A DNA stretch of 64,000 bases from Takifugu bimaculatus (Eukaryota; Chordata; Actinopteri; Tetraodontiformes; Tetraodontidae), in contig CP034992.1 in NCBI GenBank assembly GCA_004026145.2, positions 13,614,782-13,678,781 on the forward strand, given 5' to 3'. The notes under the pieces are model-generated. The model made no database searches. It was not told where the DNA came from and worked only from the letters and a program-made list of their open reading frames with translations. The position numbers and the translations under genes were made by a program. Shown here in pieces: positions 44,132 through 55,218 of this stretch (positions are counted from its first letter, which is position 1; every line of letters starts with the position of its first letter).

Positions 44132-45598
44132 CTATTTGCAGCTGCTGCTCATATGCCCGTGCTTTAACCATGCAAAACACAGACCTTTGCTCCTCAAGAA
44201 ACCAATCTTGTCTTTGTGTGGTTTGCTCTTGAGTTTCTTGCAAGCTGTGAGGCTGTGCTGTTCTCCTTCACAGTAAACACAAGGTTTGTTGAAACCATTC
44301 ACTGAGACAGGTTGTGCTTTTGTTACTGTCTGCTTTTCATTCTCAGTCTTGGTGGGCACAACGACTGTTGTGAACACCTTTCTTGACTTGAATGTCTCTG
44401 AGTATTGTGGTTTCGGTTTCGTAGGGTCTTTTGTGTTTGTAGTGTTCTCTTTAATGTTTCCATAGAGTGGATGCAGCAGGTACTTAACTTGCTGATTTAT
44501 AAAGTTCACAAAATCCTTAAACTTGACTCTTTTCTTTGTTCTTTCTTGCAGGTCACAAGCAGACTTCCTCCAGAATTCTTTGAGCTTGTATGGAAGTTTG
44601 TTTGCCAGTGCCCTTATATTAGCTGTGTTATCCAAGTCTTCCATGTAGCTAATATCTGTCATTGTGCAGCCGGTCAGGAAAAATGTGAAGGACTGAAGAC
44701 ACCATCTTCTGGCTTGATTGTTGGCCAGTCCAAAGCCTCCTTTATGTATGTCTCTGCTATTTTGAAGTCGTCACCGAAGAACTCCTTCAACATTCATTTT
44801 GCTTTGGCATATCTTGCTGTAGACTCCATGTGCATGCAGCTCTTAAACACGTCATGTGGTTGTCCACGTATACTGCAGCAAAAATTGAAGACGATCACAA
44901 TCATCACTTGTGCAGCCTTCAATCCCATGTTCAACGGCTCTAATGAAAGAATTATATTCCAGTGGGTCCCCTTTAAATGTTGGAATGGTGAGGTCTGGAA
45001 GTAGCAAAGCTTTATGACTCTTCACCGGATATTCCGTAACGCTGGCTTGCTGGGGAATACCTTGACAAAGTCCTTTGAGCACTGCTCCCTCTGGGTCTAT
45101 ACTCTCAGGTTTTGGTGCAGGTTGAGAAGTTGCTGCTGGAGCATTTGGTGTGACTTTGGGTGCTTGTGATGTGGGTCTTGGTGACAGCTGAATGCAGGTT
45201 GACTGGTAAGCCATGTGTGTTTTTTTTCATCCTTTTCACCAACTTTAACTGTGCCGCTTTCTTCTTCTGCAGCCTCATAATTTTGCAGCACCTCCATTTT
45301 AGCATCGGACTCGGCCAGCGCAGTTTGCATGGCATGCATTTCTTTTTTAGCCTTTATTGAAGCTTCAATCCTCTTTTGTTGGGCTTCAAACTCTGCTTCT
45401 CGCTGCCTTTTCTCTGCATGCCAGTCTGCCTCTTCTTGTTCTATGGCCAGTTTTTTTTTAAAAGCTGCAGCCTTTGCTCTTAATGATGCTCGCTCCATTT
45501 CTGCCTTCAATCTGACTGAAGATGCTGATGAAGCTGAGCTTCCACTTTGTGATGTAGCTTTACTTCTAGTGGTCACTTTTGTAGTTGTTGATCTACAG
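44132..45598 (-). pseudogene. BEL/Pao gag, main part with zinc knuckles
   Basis: Minus strand from 45598: TTRSKATSQSGSSASSASS, a long charged predicted coiled coil rich in Lys, Glu and Ala, then KALLLPDLTIPTFKGDPLEY (start of the DUF1759 domain), frameshifts near 44880, NTANIRALANKLPYKLKEFW, and two Cys/His knuckles: CVYCEGEQHSLTAC and CFAWLKHGHMSSSC (second one degenerate). It would form the particle. Multiple stops and frameshifts. Confidence 0.85.
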
Positions 45599-45692
45599 CA
45601 GGGGTCACCAACCTTTTTGAAACCAAGAGCTACGTCATGGGTACCGAGTTGTGTGAAGGGCTACCGCTTGACACACTCCTCTAAAATAACAA

Positions 45693-45726
<34 letters not shown>

Positions 45727-45934
45727 TGTCAATAACTTAGAGTGGGTAACAGAAAAGATCAATTTTCAACACTTTATTATTATTAATCTCAGCAATTGTT
45801 CAGATGATCACTTCTACATTTGATCAGAAAAAAAATGTCGAGTTTTCACCAGACCCTTTCAACCGTCGCTCCACATTGTGCTGCTTCACCGTCATCACAG
45901 TTGCCCCACAAATTCAACATACACACCTTCCTTT

Positions 45935-48900
45935 GAGAAGGGAGGGATCAGACGCCGCATATCCGAGACCTCCTAATGACGAAAAACAACATTGATACCA
46001 GGTTTCCCTTGCCTGGATGCAGGTCACCGGGGCCCCCTCCTGGAGCCGGGCCTGGGGGTGGGGCACGTTGGCGAGCGCCTGGTGGCCGGACCTCTGCCCA
46101 TGGAGTCCGGCCGGGCACAGAGGAGAGGAGGGGCAACATGGGACCCCCTTTCCGTGGGCTCACTACCTGCAGGAGGGGCCAAGGGGGTCGGGTGCATTGT
46201 GTTTTGGGTCGCAGCCGGAGGCAGGGACCTTGGCGGTCTGATCCCCGGCTGCATAAACTGGCTCTAGGGACATGGAATGTCACCTCTCTGGTGGGAAAGG
46301 AGCCTGAGTTGGTGCGCAAGGTTGAGAAGTTCCGACTAGATATAGTTGGCCTCACCTCGACGCACAGCAAGGGCTCTGGAACTAGTCTTCTCGAGAGGGG
46401 TTGGACTCTCTACCACTCTAGAGTTGCCGATGGTGAGAGGGGGTGGCAATTCTTGTTGCTCCCCAGCTCAGTACCTGTATATTGGAGTTTACCCCGGTGG
46501 ATGAGAGGGTAGCCTCCCTTCGCCTTCGGGTGGGGGGACGGCTCCCTCGTCCTACTGGGTGACTTCAACGCTCACGTTGGCAATCACAGTGTGACCTGGA
46601 GAGGTGTGATTGGGAAGAACGGCCCCCCTGATCTGAACCCGAGTGGTGTTTTATTATTGGACTTCTGTGCTCGTCTCAGATTGTCCATAACAAACACCTT
46701 GTTCAGACATAAAGGCGTCCACATGTGCACTTGGCACCAGGACGCCTTAGACCGCAGATTGATGATCGACTTTGTGGTCGTGTCATCGGATTTGCGGCCG
46801 CTTCTTCTGGACACCCGGGTGAAGAGAGGGGCAGAGCTGTCAACTGATCACCACCGGGTGCTGACTTGGCTCCGATGGTGGGGAAGGATGACGGACAGAC
46901 CCAGCAGACACAAACGTATTGTGAGGGTCTGCTGGGAACGCCTGGCAGAGTCTCCTGTCAGAAGGAACTTCAACTCACACCTCCGGGAGAGCTTTGACCA
47001 TGCCCCGGGGGAGACGGGGGACATTGAGTCCAAGTGGACCATGTTCCGTGCCTCCATTGTTGAGGCAGCTGACCGGTGCTGTGGCTGCAAGGTGGTTGGT
47101 GCCTGTCGTGGCGGCAATGCCGTCAGGCTGAAGAAGGAGTCGTATCGGGCCTTACTGGCCTGTGGGACTCCTGAGGCAGCAGATAGGTACCGGCGTGCCA
47201 AGCGGAGTGCAGCTATGGCTGTTGCCGAGGCAAAGACCCGGGCATGGGAAGAGTTCGGTGAGGCCATGGAGAACGACTTTCGGACGGCCTCGAAAAGGTT
47301 CTGGACCACTATCCGGAGTCTGAGGGGGGGGAAGCAGTGCACTGTTAACACTGTGTATAGTGGTGATGGTGTGCTGCTGACCTCAACTCGCGATGTCGTG
47401 GATCGTTGGAAGGAATACTTCGAGGACCTCCTCAATCCCACTAACATGCCTTCCAGTGAGGAAGTAGGGCCTGGGGACCTGGAGATGGGCTCTCATATCT
47501 CCGGGGCTGAAGTTGCTGAGATAGTCAAAAAACTCCTCGGTGGCAAGGCCCCGGGGGTGGATGAGATCTGCCCAGAGTTCCTTAAGGCTCTGGATGTTGT
47601 AGGGCTGTCGTGATTGACTCGACTCTGCAACATTGCGTGGACATCAGGGGCAGTGCCGCTGGATTGGCAGACCGGGGTGGTAGTCCCTCTTTTTAAGAAG
47701 GGGGACCGGAGGGTGTGTTCCAACTATAGGGGGATCACACTCCTCAGCCTCCCTGGTAAGGTCTATTCAGGGGTACTGGAGAGGAGGGTCCGCCGGATAG
47801 TCGAACCTCGGATTCAGGAGGAGCAATGTGGTTTTCGTCCTGGGCGTGGAACAGCGGACCAACTCTACACCCTCAGCAGGGTCTTCGAGGGTGCATGGGA
47901 GTTTGCCCAACCAGTCCACATGTGTTTTGTGGACTTGGAGAAGGCATTCGACCGTGTCCCTCGGGGGGTCCTGTGGGGGGTTCTCCGAGAGTATGGTGTG
48001 CCGGGCCCACTGATATGGGCCATCCGCTCCCTGTACGATCGGTACCAGAGTTTGGTCCGAATTGCTGGCAGTAAGTCAAACTCGTTTCCGGTGAGGGTTG
48101 GTCTCCGCCAGGGTTGCCCTTTGTCACCGATTCTGTTCATAATTTTTATGGACAGAATTTCTAGGTGCAGTCATGGTGTTGAGGGGGTCCGGTTTGGTGA
48201 CCTCAGGATCGGGTCTCTGCTTTTCGCGGATGATGTGGTCCTGTTGGCATCATTGGCCCGTCACCTCCAACTATCACTGGTTCACTGCCGCATGTGAAGC
48301 GGCTGGGATGAAAATCAGCACCTCCAAATCCGAGGCCATGGTTCTCAACCAGAAAAAGGTGGAGTGCCTTCTCTGGGTCAAGGAGGAGATCCTGCCCCAA
48401 GTGGAGCAGTTCAAGTACCTCGGGGTCTTGTTCACAAGTGAGGGAAGAATGGAGCGGGAGATCGACAGGCGGATCGGTGCGGCATCCGCAGTAATGCGGA
48501 CTCTGCACCGGTCAGTAGTGGTGAAGAGAGAAAGGCGAAGCTCTCGATTTATCGGTCGATCTTCGTTCCTACCCTCACTTATGGTCATGAGCTTTGGGTA
48601 ATGACCGAAAGAACAAGATCACGGGTACAAGCGGCCGAAATGAGCTTCCTCTGTAGGGTGGCTGGGCTCTCCCTTAGAGATAGGGTGAGAAGCTCTGCCA
48701 TCCAGGAGGAGCTCGGAGTAGAGTCGCTTCTCCTCCGCGTTGAGAGGAGCCAGATGAGGTGGCTTGGGCATCTAGTTAGGATGCCCCCTGGACGCCTCCC
48801 TGGTGAGGTGTACAGGGCATGTCCCTCCGGTAGGAGACCCCCGGGAAGACCCAGGACGTGTTGGAGAGACTATGTCTCTCGACTGGTCTGGGAACGCCTG

Positions 48901-49022
48901 GGGATCCCTCCGGATGAGCTGGAAGAGGTAGCTGGGGAGAGGGAAGTCTGGGCTTCTCTTCTTAGGCTGCTGCCCCTGCAACCCGACCCTGGATAAGTGG
49001 TAGAGGATGGATGGATGGATGG
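45935..49022 (+). mobile_element. RTE/Rex3-type LINE nested in the hAT, 12-bp TSD
   Basis: A perfect direct repeat ACACCTTCCTTT flanks it at 45923-45934 and 49023-49034. The 3' end is a short GGAT/GATG tandem tail, a hallmark of Rex3-type RTE elements. It carries an apurinic-type endonuclease and a reverse transcriptase. At 3.09 kb it is near full length, but it has an internal endonuclease deletion, a stop and frameshifts. Confidence 0.92.
46255..48996 (+). pseudogene. RTE endonuclease-reverse transcriptase (broken)
   Basis: The endonuclease begins LALGTWNVTSLVGKEPELV with VEKFRLDIVGLTSTHS, loses a segment around 46500 (frame change), and resumes at LVLLGDFNAHVGN and IDFVVVSSDL up to LSTDHHRV. 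The linker follows (RVCWERLAESPVRRNFN, KRFWTTIRSLRGG, WKEYFEDLLNP). An in-frame TGA at 47611 replaces a probable TGG. The reverse transcriptase then reads VVVPLFKKGDRRVCSNYRGI, EEQCGFRPGRGTADQLY, VDLEKAFDRVPRGVLW (motif A), GLRQGCPLSPILFIIFMDRI and LLFADDVVLLAS (FADD). A frameshift near 48290 precedes the C-terminus (LGVLFTSEGRMEREID, RWLGHLVRMPPGRLPGEVY). Confidence 0.92.
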
Positions 49023-49375
49023 ACACCTTCCTTTCACAGTAGTAAAAAATTACTCTTCCTCCCATTCACTTTGAAAATAATAAATTTACTGTCTTCTTTG
49101 TGCAAAGTGCAAAGGTTCTTTCATGCGCACAATACTGATCGTTGAACTAGGTCAGAGTTCACCTTCACTTTATTTATATTTTTATTTATTTTTAAGACAT
49201 TGTCATTTTAAAATCTATGTAAATGCAGGTGTGATTTTAAAAAAATAGCGGTAGAAAAATTTTTCTTAGACGCACCTTACTTGCAAGTTTTGCTATTTTT
49301 AGAACAGGCTTGCGGGCGACTCATGTGGTCATTGCGGGCGACTTGGTGCCCACGGGCACTGTGTTGGTGACCCCT

Positions 49376-49693
49376 GATCTACTGTCTGCGGGTGCTATAT
49401 GTTTGTCACATTCTTCAGCATGCTCAGCACGCCTCAAACCCTCTTTCATCCACTCCTCACCTTTCCAGAAAAACATGTCACAAACATCAAACCAGCTAGT
49501 CTGATCCACAAATTCCTATTCTTCCATAAATTTCTGCAGGCACATCATCCTCCATTAGCTGTTTAATTTGCTTTCTCAAGCTAGTTAGCTGTGAGAGCTT
49601 GCGCTTGCGAGCCTGGATCTTTCTAAACTTCTGATCTTCCATGCTCTTCTCAGTCATTTTTATTATCCTTTTTCCACTGTCCTTTTCCTCCAT
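49376..49693 (-). pseudogene. BEL/Pao gag N-terminal part
   Basis: ATG at 49693 on the minus strand starts MEEKDSGKRI, followed by SMEDQKFRKIQARKRKLSQL and TSLRKQIKQLMEDDV, a charged predicted helix common at the BEL gag N-terminus. After a stop near 49498 the reading continues SWFDVCDMFFWKGEEWMKEGL and HIAPADSRS to the hAT target site, then resumes at 45598. The TTT-rich sequence upstream would be leader or LTR. Confidence 0.82.
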
Positions 49694-49699
49694 GAACAG

Positions 49700-50041
49700 T
49701 TATTATTTCCACTTTAATAAAAACGCTGAAACACCACGGAGTTTCACCTCATTATTCAGCTGAACAACTATCCTTCCTTGTTTACTCACGTATCTCAACG
49801 AGCAGACTTGGAACTTTATTACAGGCTAATCTTACATTAGCCGTCATTACTAGCAACAAATGTTAACACTTTTGGTAACACCGCCATCTAATGGACAAAC
49901 ATACGAACACCCACAATAAATCCCAAAGACGACGAAGACGCTGGGATACACACAAACCTGTACATATTGACGTCCCTCCTAGCCAATGGGATTACAGGAA
50001 GATGCTAGGCAATAGCCAATGGCAGAGCAGCTACAAGAATC
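49700..50041 (-). mobile_element. Probable BEL/Pao 5' LTR and leader
   Basis: Lies directly upstream of BEL gag on the minus strand and has an AATAAAG signal on that strand near 49818. The U3 side is cut by the MITE fragment at 50042. No 3' LTR copy is available for comparison, so limits are a guess. Confidence 0.4.
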
Positions 50042-50206
50042 TTTGCGTTCGCTAAACTCCGCAAGCTGCGAGTAGCAGCAGTAGCGTATTTTTGCCTTTC
50101 GTATCCTGAAATTTCTTTCGTAACAAGAGCAAATATTTTCCTGTTGAGACGTTTTGTAACCTGAAAATTTCGCATGTAGAGACGTTCGTAAGTAGAGGTC
50201 CCACTG
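50042..50206 (-). repeat. pogo-like MITE, left end lost
   Basis: The right terminus is GGTCCCACTG followed by TA. The next 60 bp inward (CGTAAGTAGAG, CATGTAGAGACG) are end sequences. The left 110 bp match 1080-1190, but the terminal CAGTGGGACC expected at the left is not there. TA next to the end fits Tc1/mariner-type insertion. Confidence 0.55.
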
Positions 50207-50208
50207 TA

Positions 50209-50282
50209 GTTGAAGCCATGAGCCTGATGCTCTCCTCTCTTCTCATCCACAAAAAGCACTCCAAACAACTTCTTGGTTTTCA
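50209..50282. repeat. 74-bp segment shared with 34301-34374
   Basis: Second copy of the shared segment, adjoining the pogo-like MITE. See the copy at 34301. Four differences in 74 bases. Confidence 0.7.
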
Positions 50283-50392
50283 TGTTTTACTCCAAAAAAT
50301 GAACAGGATACAAAGGATCCAGCATGACAAACAAACAAACAAAAATTCGGATGGCTTGGAAATCAATGTTGTCAATGACAAAACTTAACTAG

Positions 50393-51703
50393 TGTGGCGA
50401 GTGAGAGGTGTAACGGTTGACGACAACGCCACCTGGGGAATTTCACCCCAGGAATTAACCAGTGAACAATCACTCAGTTAGGCACACGCAGATAAGCTTC
50501 TACTACAGAGGCAGAGACGGGATTGAGGGTTATGTGCTACAATGTTATTATCAAATCCAATACTCAACAAAAAAATTAACTCAGCTGTACAAAAGTTAAA
50601 TTAACAAAAGGGGTGGACAGGGCTGGGGCCCTACCAGCAGGTAAAACTCAATGAGGAGAGATAACAAACTAAAAACACCCATGCCACTACAAACATAACC
50701 ACACACGAGGGGTGTGATGAAAACGCCCTCCACCAGGGGTTGGGTCCCCGCCATGGCCCGCAGCACCTGTCCACAAAGAAAAGGAACAATTAAATTTTCA
50801 GTGGTAAACAATTAGACACGACGAGCACACACGCACACACACACACCTCACACAGACAGGCAAATAAATTGTGACCAGATCGTCTAAAAGAACACAACAT
50901 CAAACAAGAAACGAAAAGAAACAAAACCTAAAAAAAGAGTAAATATAAGTTGATAATACAATTTACAAACACTGTTAAAAGTCTAAAATGAAGGCAATAG
51001 CTCCGTGGTCGCCTCGGCGGCACCACTACGTCTCAGCGCCGTTTCTCCGAGCGAAGGGGAGCAAGGGGAGAGAGCGAGAAAGAGAGCGGGAGCGAACAGG
51101 AGAGAGTCCTGAACTAAAGGACTGAGCCAAAGCAGCAGTGGGTCCAGTAAGCGAGGTAGTCTGTGCCGACTGTTTTTGGTGGCGCCACCACTCCGTAAGG
51201 GGTTCCCGCTGGGGCAACGTGACCCACTGACACCAGCCAGCAGCCAACTGCAGCGAGAACAGCCCCATTACCATTTATCTATCAACTGCGTGAGTGGGGG
51301 AGTCAGTGACGCGCATTGCTGCGCCTTACCTGCCCAGTGCAAACTAGCGCACGCGCCCTTACGGCAAAGCGCTCTAGACGGAAGGATGGCGGGAGGAAGC
51401 ACCGACCTTCTGCAACAAGTAGCAAGCACACGTTCAAGCACTGTTGCACTTTAAGTCGTGACCACCAGAGGAAATATGCGTTAGCATGCCGTGCTTTTAC
51501 CTTGGCGCTGCATGCTCGTTCTGTGAAACAGGTTGGTCGAACAGCCCAGATAAGCTGCAACCACGCCGTACCTTCTTCGAAGGGGGAAAACAACTAAAGC
51601 CAGCAGGAGGCAGTGCCTTATATAAACGTTTTCTCCCCACCCACCAATTAAGGCATTACCTCCATATGACATCTGTGCGGAGGGCAGGCCACGCCCTGCC
51701 ACA
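50393..51703 (-). mobile_element. 1.3-kb LTR-type element with CTAG TSD
   Basis: The ends TGTGGCGAGTG and CCTGCCACA form TGTGGC...GCCACA, flanked by CTAG at 50389-50392 and 51704-51707. On the minus strand a TATA box (TTATATAAGG) lies about 80 bp from the start, which is the layout of an LTR promoter. No gag or pol motif is seen, so it is either a long solo LTR or a non-autonomous LTR element. A CA run is at 50826-50846. Confidence 0.75.
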
Positions 51704-51707
51704 CTAG

Positions 51708-52440
51708 CGAGTAGCGAATGCGCGAACGAGGTCAAGAAACTGCGTGGCTCAACTCCATGACAGCTGCCCGACGCTGCATGATACACAGTCTTTTATATGT
51801 AAAATCCTCCACACACATTGGAGTCAAATAAATGAGATAATAACTTATTAATATGAACTGTTCCCTTGTAAATAATGTAAGTAAACATTTTTTCTCAGAT
51901 TCAACAGCAACTTTTTTTAGCATGACAAAATGAAATCATTTTAAACAATAATTAACTGAAATAGTATTTAGGCTCCTACAGAGGGGATGAAGCCTGAGAG
52001 GCTAGAGCACTGCAAATAACACAACACATTCAGAAAAAAAAAGTTCTGCAAATTCCACAACACAACACAAAGAGCAGAGCACTTCAGGTCACATAAGACA
52101 AGAAGTTAAGTGTTTCCAGGGAAAACTTGAAAGTAATGCACACATGCCTGCAGGTGATGCATAGATGCAACATTTTCTGATGCCACCTATTGGAGTGGTG
52201 TGTCTACGGGGCAGCTATCTTAACATAATGCTACTTCAGTGTATGACATTGATAGAAAAATTATGCAACCTTTATCATACATCACTGATTTGTCAAGCTA
52301 TTTTCACAGGGTTTGTTGGTTTGTTTTAGATGTCATACATGACAGACAGACAAACTGAATGAAAGAGAACCCAGAAAAGTATTGTTTGATGGTTATACAT
52401 TGCTTTTGAGAACTACTGCAAAGATAGTTGGACTTAGCTC
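51708..52440. other. AT-rich sequence, no gene recognised
   Basis: No domains or repeats identified. Small direct repeats of ACAACACA near 52020-52070. Confidence 0.45.
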
Positions 52441-52446
52441 CATGCA

Positions 52447-52520
52447 CTGCCTGGAGTCTGGAACCCAGCACCTTGAGAGGGGCTGGACCCTCCACCACTC
52501 TGGAATTGTCCAAAGTGGGT
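52447..52520 (+). pseudogene. RTE endonuclease scrap
   Basis: GGAGTCTGGAACCCAGCAC, CTTGAGAGGGGCTGGACCC and CACCACTCTGGAATTG match the RTE endonuclease at about 46370-46430. About 75 bp only. Confidence 0.65.
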
Positions 52521-52677
52521 GACTACATTTTAATTTACAATTTAACATGTAGTAATTAACTGGTGGGGTTAATTTTTACTTACTTCAAACTATAAGTATC
52601 TGTCTTTGTCTTTTCAAAGTCTTTTCATTCATTCCAGCAAAGAGAATGGCTGTGATTCCTTTACAGTCACCTCTAGT

Positions 52678-53262
52678 TGATGGGGTCCAGGGTTGTGTTT
52701 GGTTTTTCTTGCAGGGGGCGTGATGGAGCTCAAATTGCAGCAGCTGGCGCTGTGGGCAGGCGCACCTTTTGGCAATTGTCATCTGGCCACCTATTTAGGG
52801 AGAGAGCGCCAGCTTAGCTGCGCCAGAGTGTTGTGTTGCTTTTTTGTTCTGTCCTGCTTGTTCCCGGTACGTTTGAGGTCTTCATGCCGTCTGCTGGATC
52901 GGAGAGCGTACCGCACCCGACTCCCGAGTTCTCGGCAGTCCAGGGGGGCTGCTTCCATTTGAGGAATCAGCCGTGCTCCCTGCAGCCCGGGAGGACTGCT
53001 TCTGCCTTCTGTTTCTCCACGGCGCGTTTGAGGTCTTCATGCCGTCTGCTGGGCCAGTGAGCGTGCCGAGTCGGACTCCTGAGTTCTCTGCAGTCCAGGG
53101 GGACTGCCTCTGGTTTGAGGACTCACCGCTGGAATCCACGAAGTGCAGAACTTGACTCCCGAGCTCCCTGCAGTCCAGGAGGACTGCCTCTGTCTTCCTT
53201 GTGTTGTCCCCCCGTCAATAAAACTCATTTGGACCCTCTTACCACTGTGTTCGACCCACACT
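52678..53262 (+). mobile_element. Gypsy solo LTR with internal tandem repeats
   Basis: Shares the GCAGGGGGCGTG(G/A)TGGAGC block with the LTRs of Gypsy A and E. It has a TATTTAGGG TATA-like site and AATAAAAC near 53217, and ends near CGACCCACA. A unit of about 155 bp starting CGTTTGAGGTCTTCATGCCG is present at 52870 and 53025, with a partial third unit at about 53152. No gag follows. Ends are approximate and no target duplication was found. Confidence 0.72.
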
Positions 53263-54142
53263 GGGTCGTTGGGGATCTAGGGTACTGAGGTGGAGGATGG
53301 GAATCAGGCTTACTGTGCCAGAGCTGCTGAATTATTCATGCTACTGCCCTAGTCCGGCATGCATTTCTTTCTGCAGTGCATTTACTGAGAGATTGAATGA
53401 GCAATTTCTGCCTCTTTTCACTAGATCTTAAATGGCATGTTCGTTGACATTTGCAACAATCATACAGCCATCACAAGTGCTGCAACTGCAATAAAATTAT
53501 AAAACTTCCCCAAAAGATCCAGTAAGAGATTATCTTTCTTTAAAATAACTAAACTTTAAAATACTAAATAACACTAACAGGGGTTAAATACCTTGTAGGT
53601 GCACCCTCATTATCTTTCACACATACACATGTAAAAGCATGTACCCACTCGCAAGCTCGCTGAAAGCTGTAAAATATTGACAAAGTCATCCCTTCTACAA
53701 ACAGGAGACTATATTTGTCTGACCTTAAATACAGAGAAGAAAATAGATTTGCTAGAGGGAACACTTCCCACAATCCTCCAAAATGTCAAATTTACTTTAT
53801 AGATTGCAGATGCAAAGGTTTAAGCACCTGTCAATCAACTGAGGCAAAAAAAGAGGCAGATAGGGAGACAGTAAGACATGGCCTGAGAAACTGTGCATTT
53901 CATTCTGTGATTTTCTTAATTTTTTCTGACACCGCACATGACCAGTGACAATCTGACAGCTGACAGTGAAACAGCTTAAGCAACATGCCTTAATGTCCTG
54001 AAAATAAAACTTAAAAGAGAAGGAAGGCAGCAAATATAACACAGGAAAGCATGGATGAAGACAGCTTTATAAAGAGGTGGTTATGCAGAGCTTACATAGA
54101 GGAAATTTGGATACAGTCAAAATCAGCAACAGAAACAAAAAC
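53263..54142. other. AT-rich sequence, no gene recognised
   Basis: No recognisable coding or repeat family over about 880 bp. Confidence 0.45.
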
Positions 54143-54665
54143 ATTTTGTGAACAGGGCTGTCCATCTGGAGGTGACTTCATTGGACACAGATGCATGCAT
54201 CAATAGTCTGTAACGTTTTATCAGCAGGAGAGGACAAATGGTATGTGTATCAGACAATGGCACTAAATTTGTCAGAAGAGAGAGAACTGAAAGAGGTCCT
54301 TACTGCTTTCACCTCTCACACCAAATCATCTTCTCTTGAAGGGTGAAACAACTCTGCCACCAGGAGTTCACAAACTTTATAATCAATATGTAAGAAGGTG
54401 CTGGAGACAAGTACAGTATCTCTCAGATCTTTTCTAGAAGAAATGGATACATAAGTATTTGCCAATGCCTCAAGAAAGGCAGAAGTGGAATAAAAGGAAA
54501 CAGAGTTTGGCAGCTGGAGAGAGTGTGGTGATCAATGATTATTTTGCCCCACATTGCTCAGGTACTTGGCAAGGTTCTGGACGATTTTCCAGACAAGCAT
54601 GGACTTTGGCGTTCTGTGAGGTTACAGATAGAGTCAAACATTATTGAAGCGCCAGTGACTAAACT
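54143..54665 (+). pseudogene. BEL/Pao integrase relic (second copy)
   Basis: Plus strand reads AVHLEVTSLDTDACIN, then ISRRGQ(M)VCVSDNGTKFV, which here retains the SDNGT catalytic aspartate. After frameshifts come RRCWRQVQYLSDLF, HKYLPMPQERQKWN, and the end of the DUF5641 domain (SWQLGRVLETFPDKHG-like in shifted frames). The remainder of the element is absent. It is divergent from the 39.5-kb copy. Confidence 0.78.
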
Positions 54666-54775
54666 CTGGTTCAAATCAAATCTTTATATGTATAGCATCT
54701 GAAACCTTGAGCAGGACCAGAATCATATGGGGGCCTCTTCTGCTGGGCAGTGGGCAATGGATATAGGGTTATAAG

Positions 54776-55218
54776 TGTTTGGACTCGAAAAGTCAAGGCG
54801 GGACCCAAGAAGACAGACAAGAAGGCAACTTCAGTGAGCTAACAGTTTATTTACAATAATATTTACAGTGAAGAAGATTGAGCGTGCTATACATGGAGAC
54901 GACGGGGAACAAAGTCTCAAGCCAAAATCCATTGAACTGCTCATTGGAACGGGAAGATGTGTTGACAAAGTCAAAAAGAGATAACACGCTCAAACACAAT
55001 AAGGTTCAAGTAATCAATGTCTGGAACGGTCAGTTTACCACTGGTACTGACAAAATGATCTGACGCCGGACAGCTGGTGCTGGCTGCTTAAAGGGCCTGC
55101 CAATCGACCAGATTAGTTGCAGATGTGGAGGCAGCCAGCATAACAGATGGTTCAACCATGTCCCCTAGAGGACAAACAGAGCACAAAAACCAAAACCAAG
55201 AACCAAGATAGGAGCACA
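54776..55218 (-). mobile_element. Gypsy D 3' LTR
   Basis: On the minus strand begins TGTGCTCCTATC, has a CTAGGGGACATGG block like the CAGGGGGCGTGG of related LTRs, GTAAATAAACTG as possible poly-A region, and ends GAGTCCAAACA. Length 443 bp, close to the 448 bp of the Gypsy E LTR. Confidence 0.6.

Larger units (their letters stand above)
45599..49376. mobile_element. hAT element nested in BEL gag, 8-bp TSD
   Basis: The left end CAGGGGTCACCAAC is exactly inverted at the right as GTTGGTGACCCCTG. The flanks are ATCTACAG (45591-45598) and ATCTACTG (49377-49384), an 8-bp target duplication with one mismatch. Without the RTE LINE inside it, the hAT is about 690 bp, hence non-autonomous. It contains a GT microsatellite at about 45697-45726. 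Removing it restores BEL gag (ADSRS joined to TTTK) in frame. Confidence 0.94.
39509..49693 (-). mobile_element. BEL/Pao retrotransposon with nested insertions
   Basis: A minus-strand element with gag coiled region and zinc knuckles, DUF1758-type protease, reverse transcriptase (YVDD), RNase H, integrase and the C-terminal DUF5641-type domain. Two later insertions split it: a solo LTR at 42473-43049 and a hAT at 45599-49376 that itself carries an RTE LINE. Removing these joins the coding blocks in order. The 5' LTR is probably at about 49700-50040, and the 3' LTR is not evident, being abutted by the ERV LTR. Confidence 0.9.

Noticed and set aside
46024..48588. Many long antisense frames across the RTE LINE
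   Set aside because: Shadows of the GC-rich RTE coding sequence.
50005..50283. 92-residue minus-strand frame
   Set aside because: Composed of the shared 74-bp segment plus a pogo-like MITE. The fusion is accidental.
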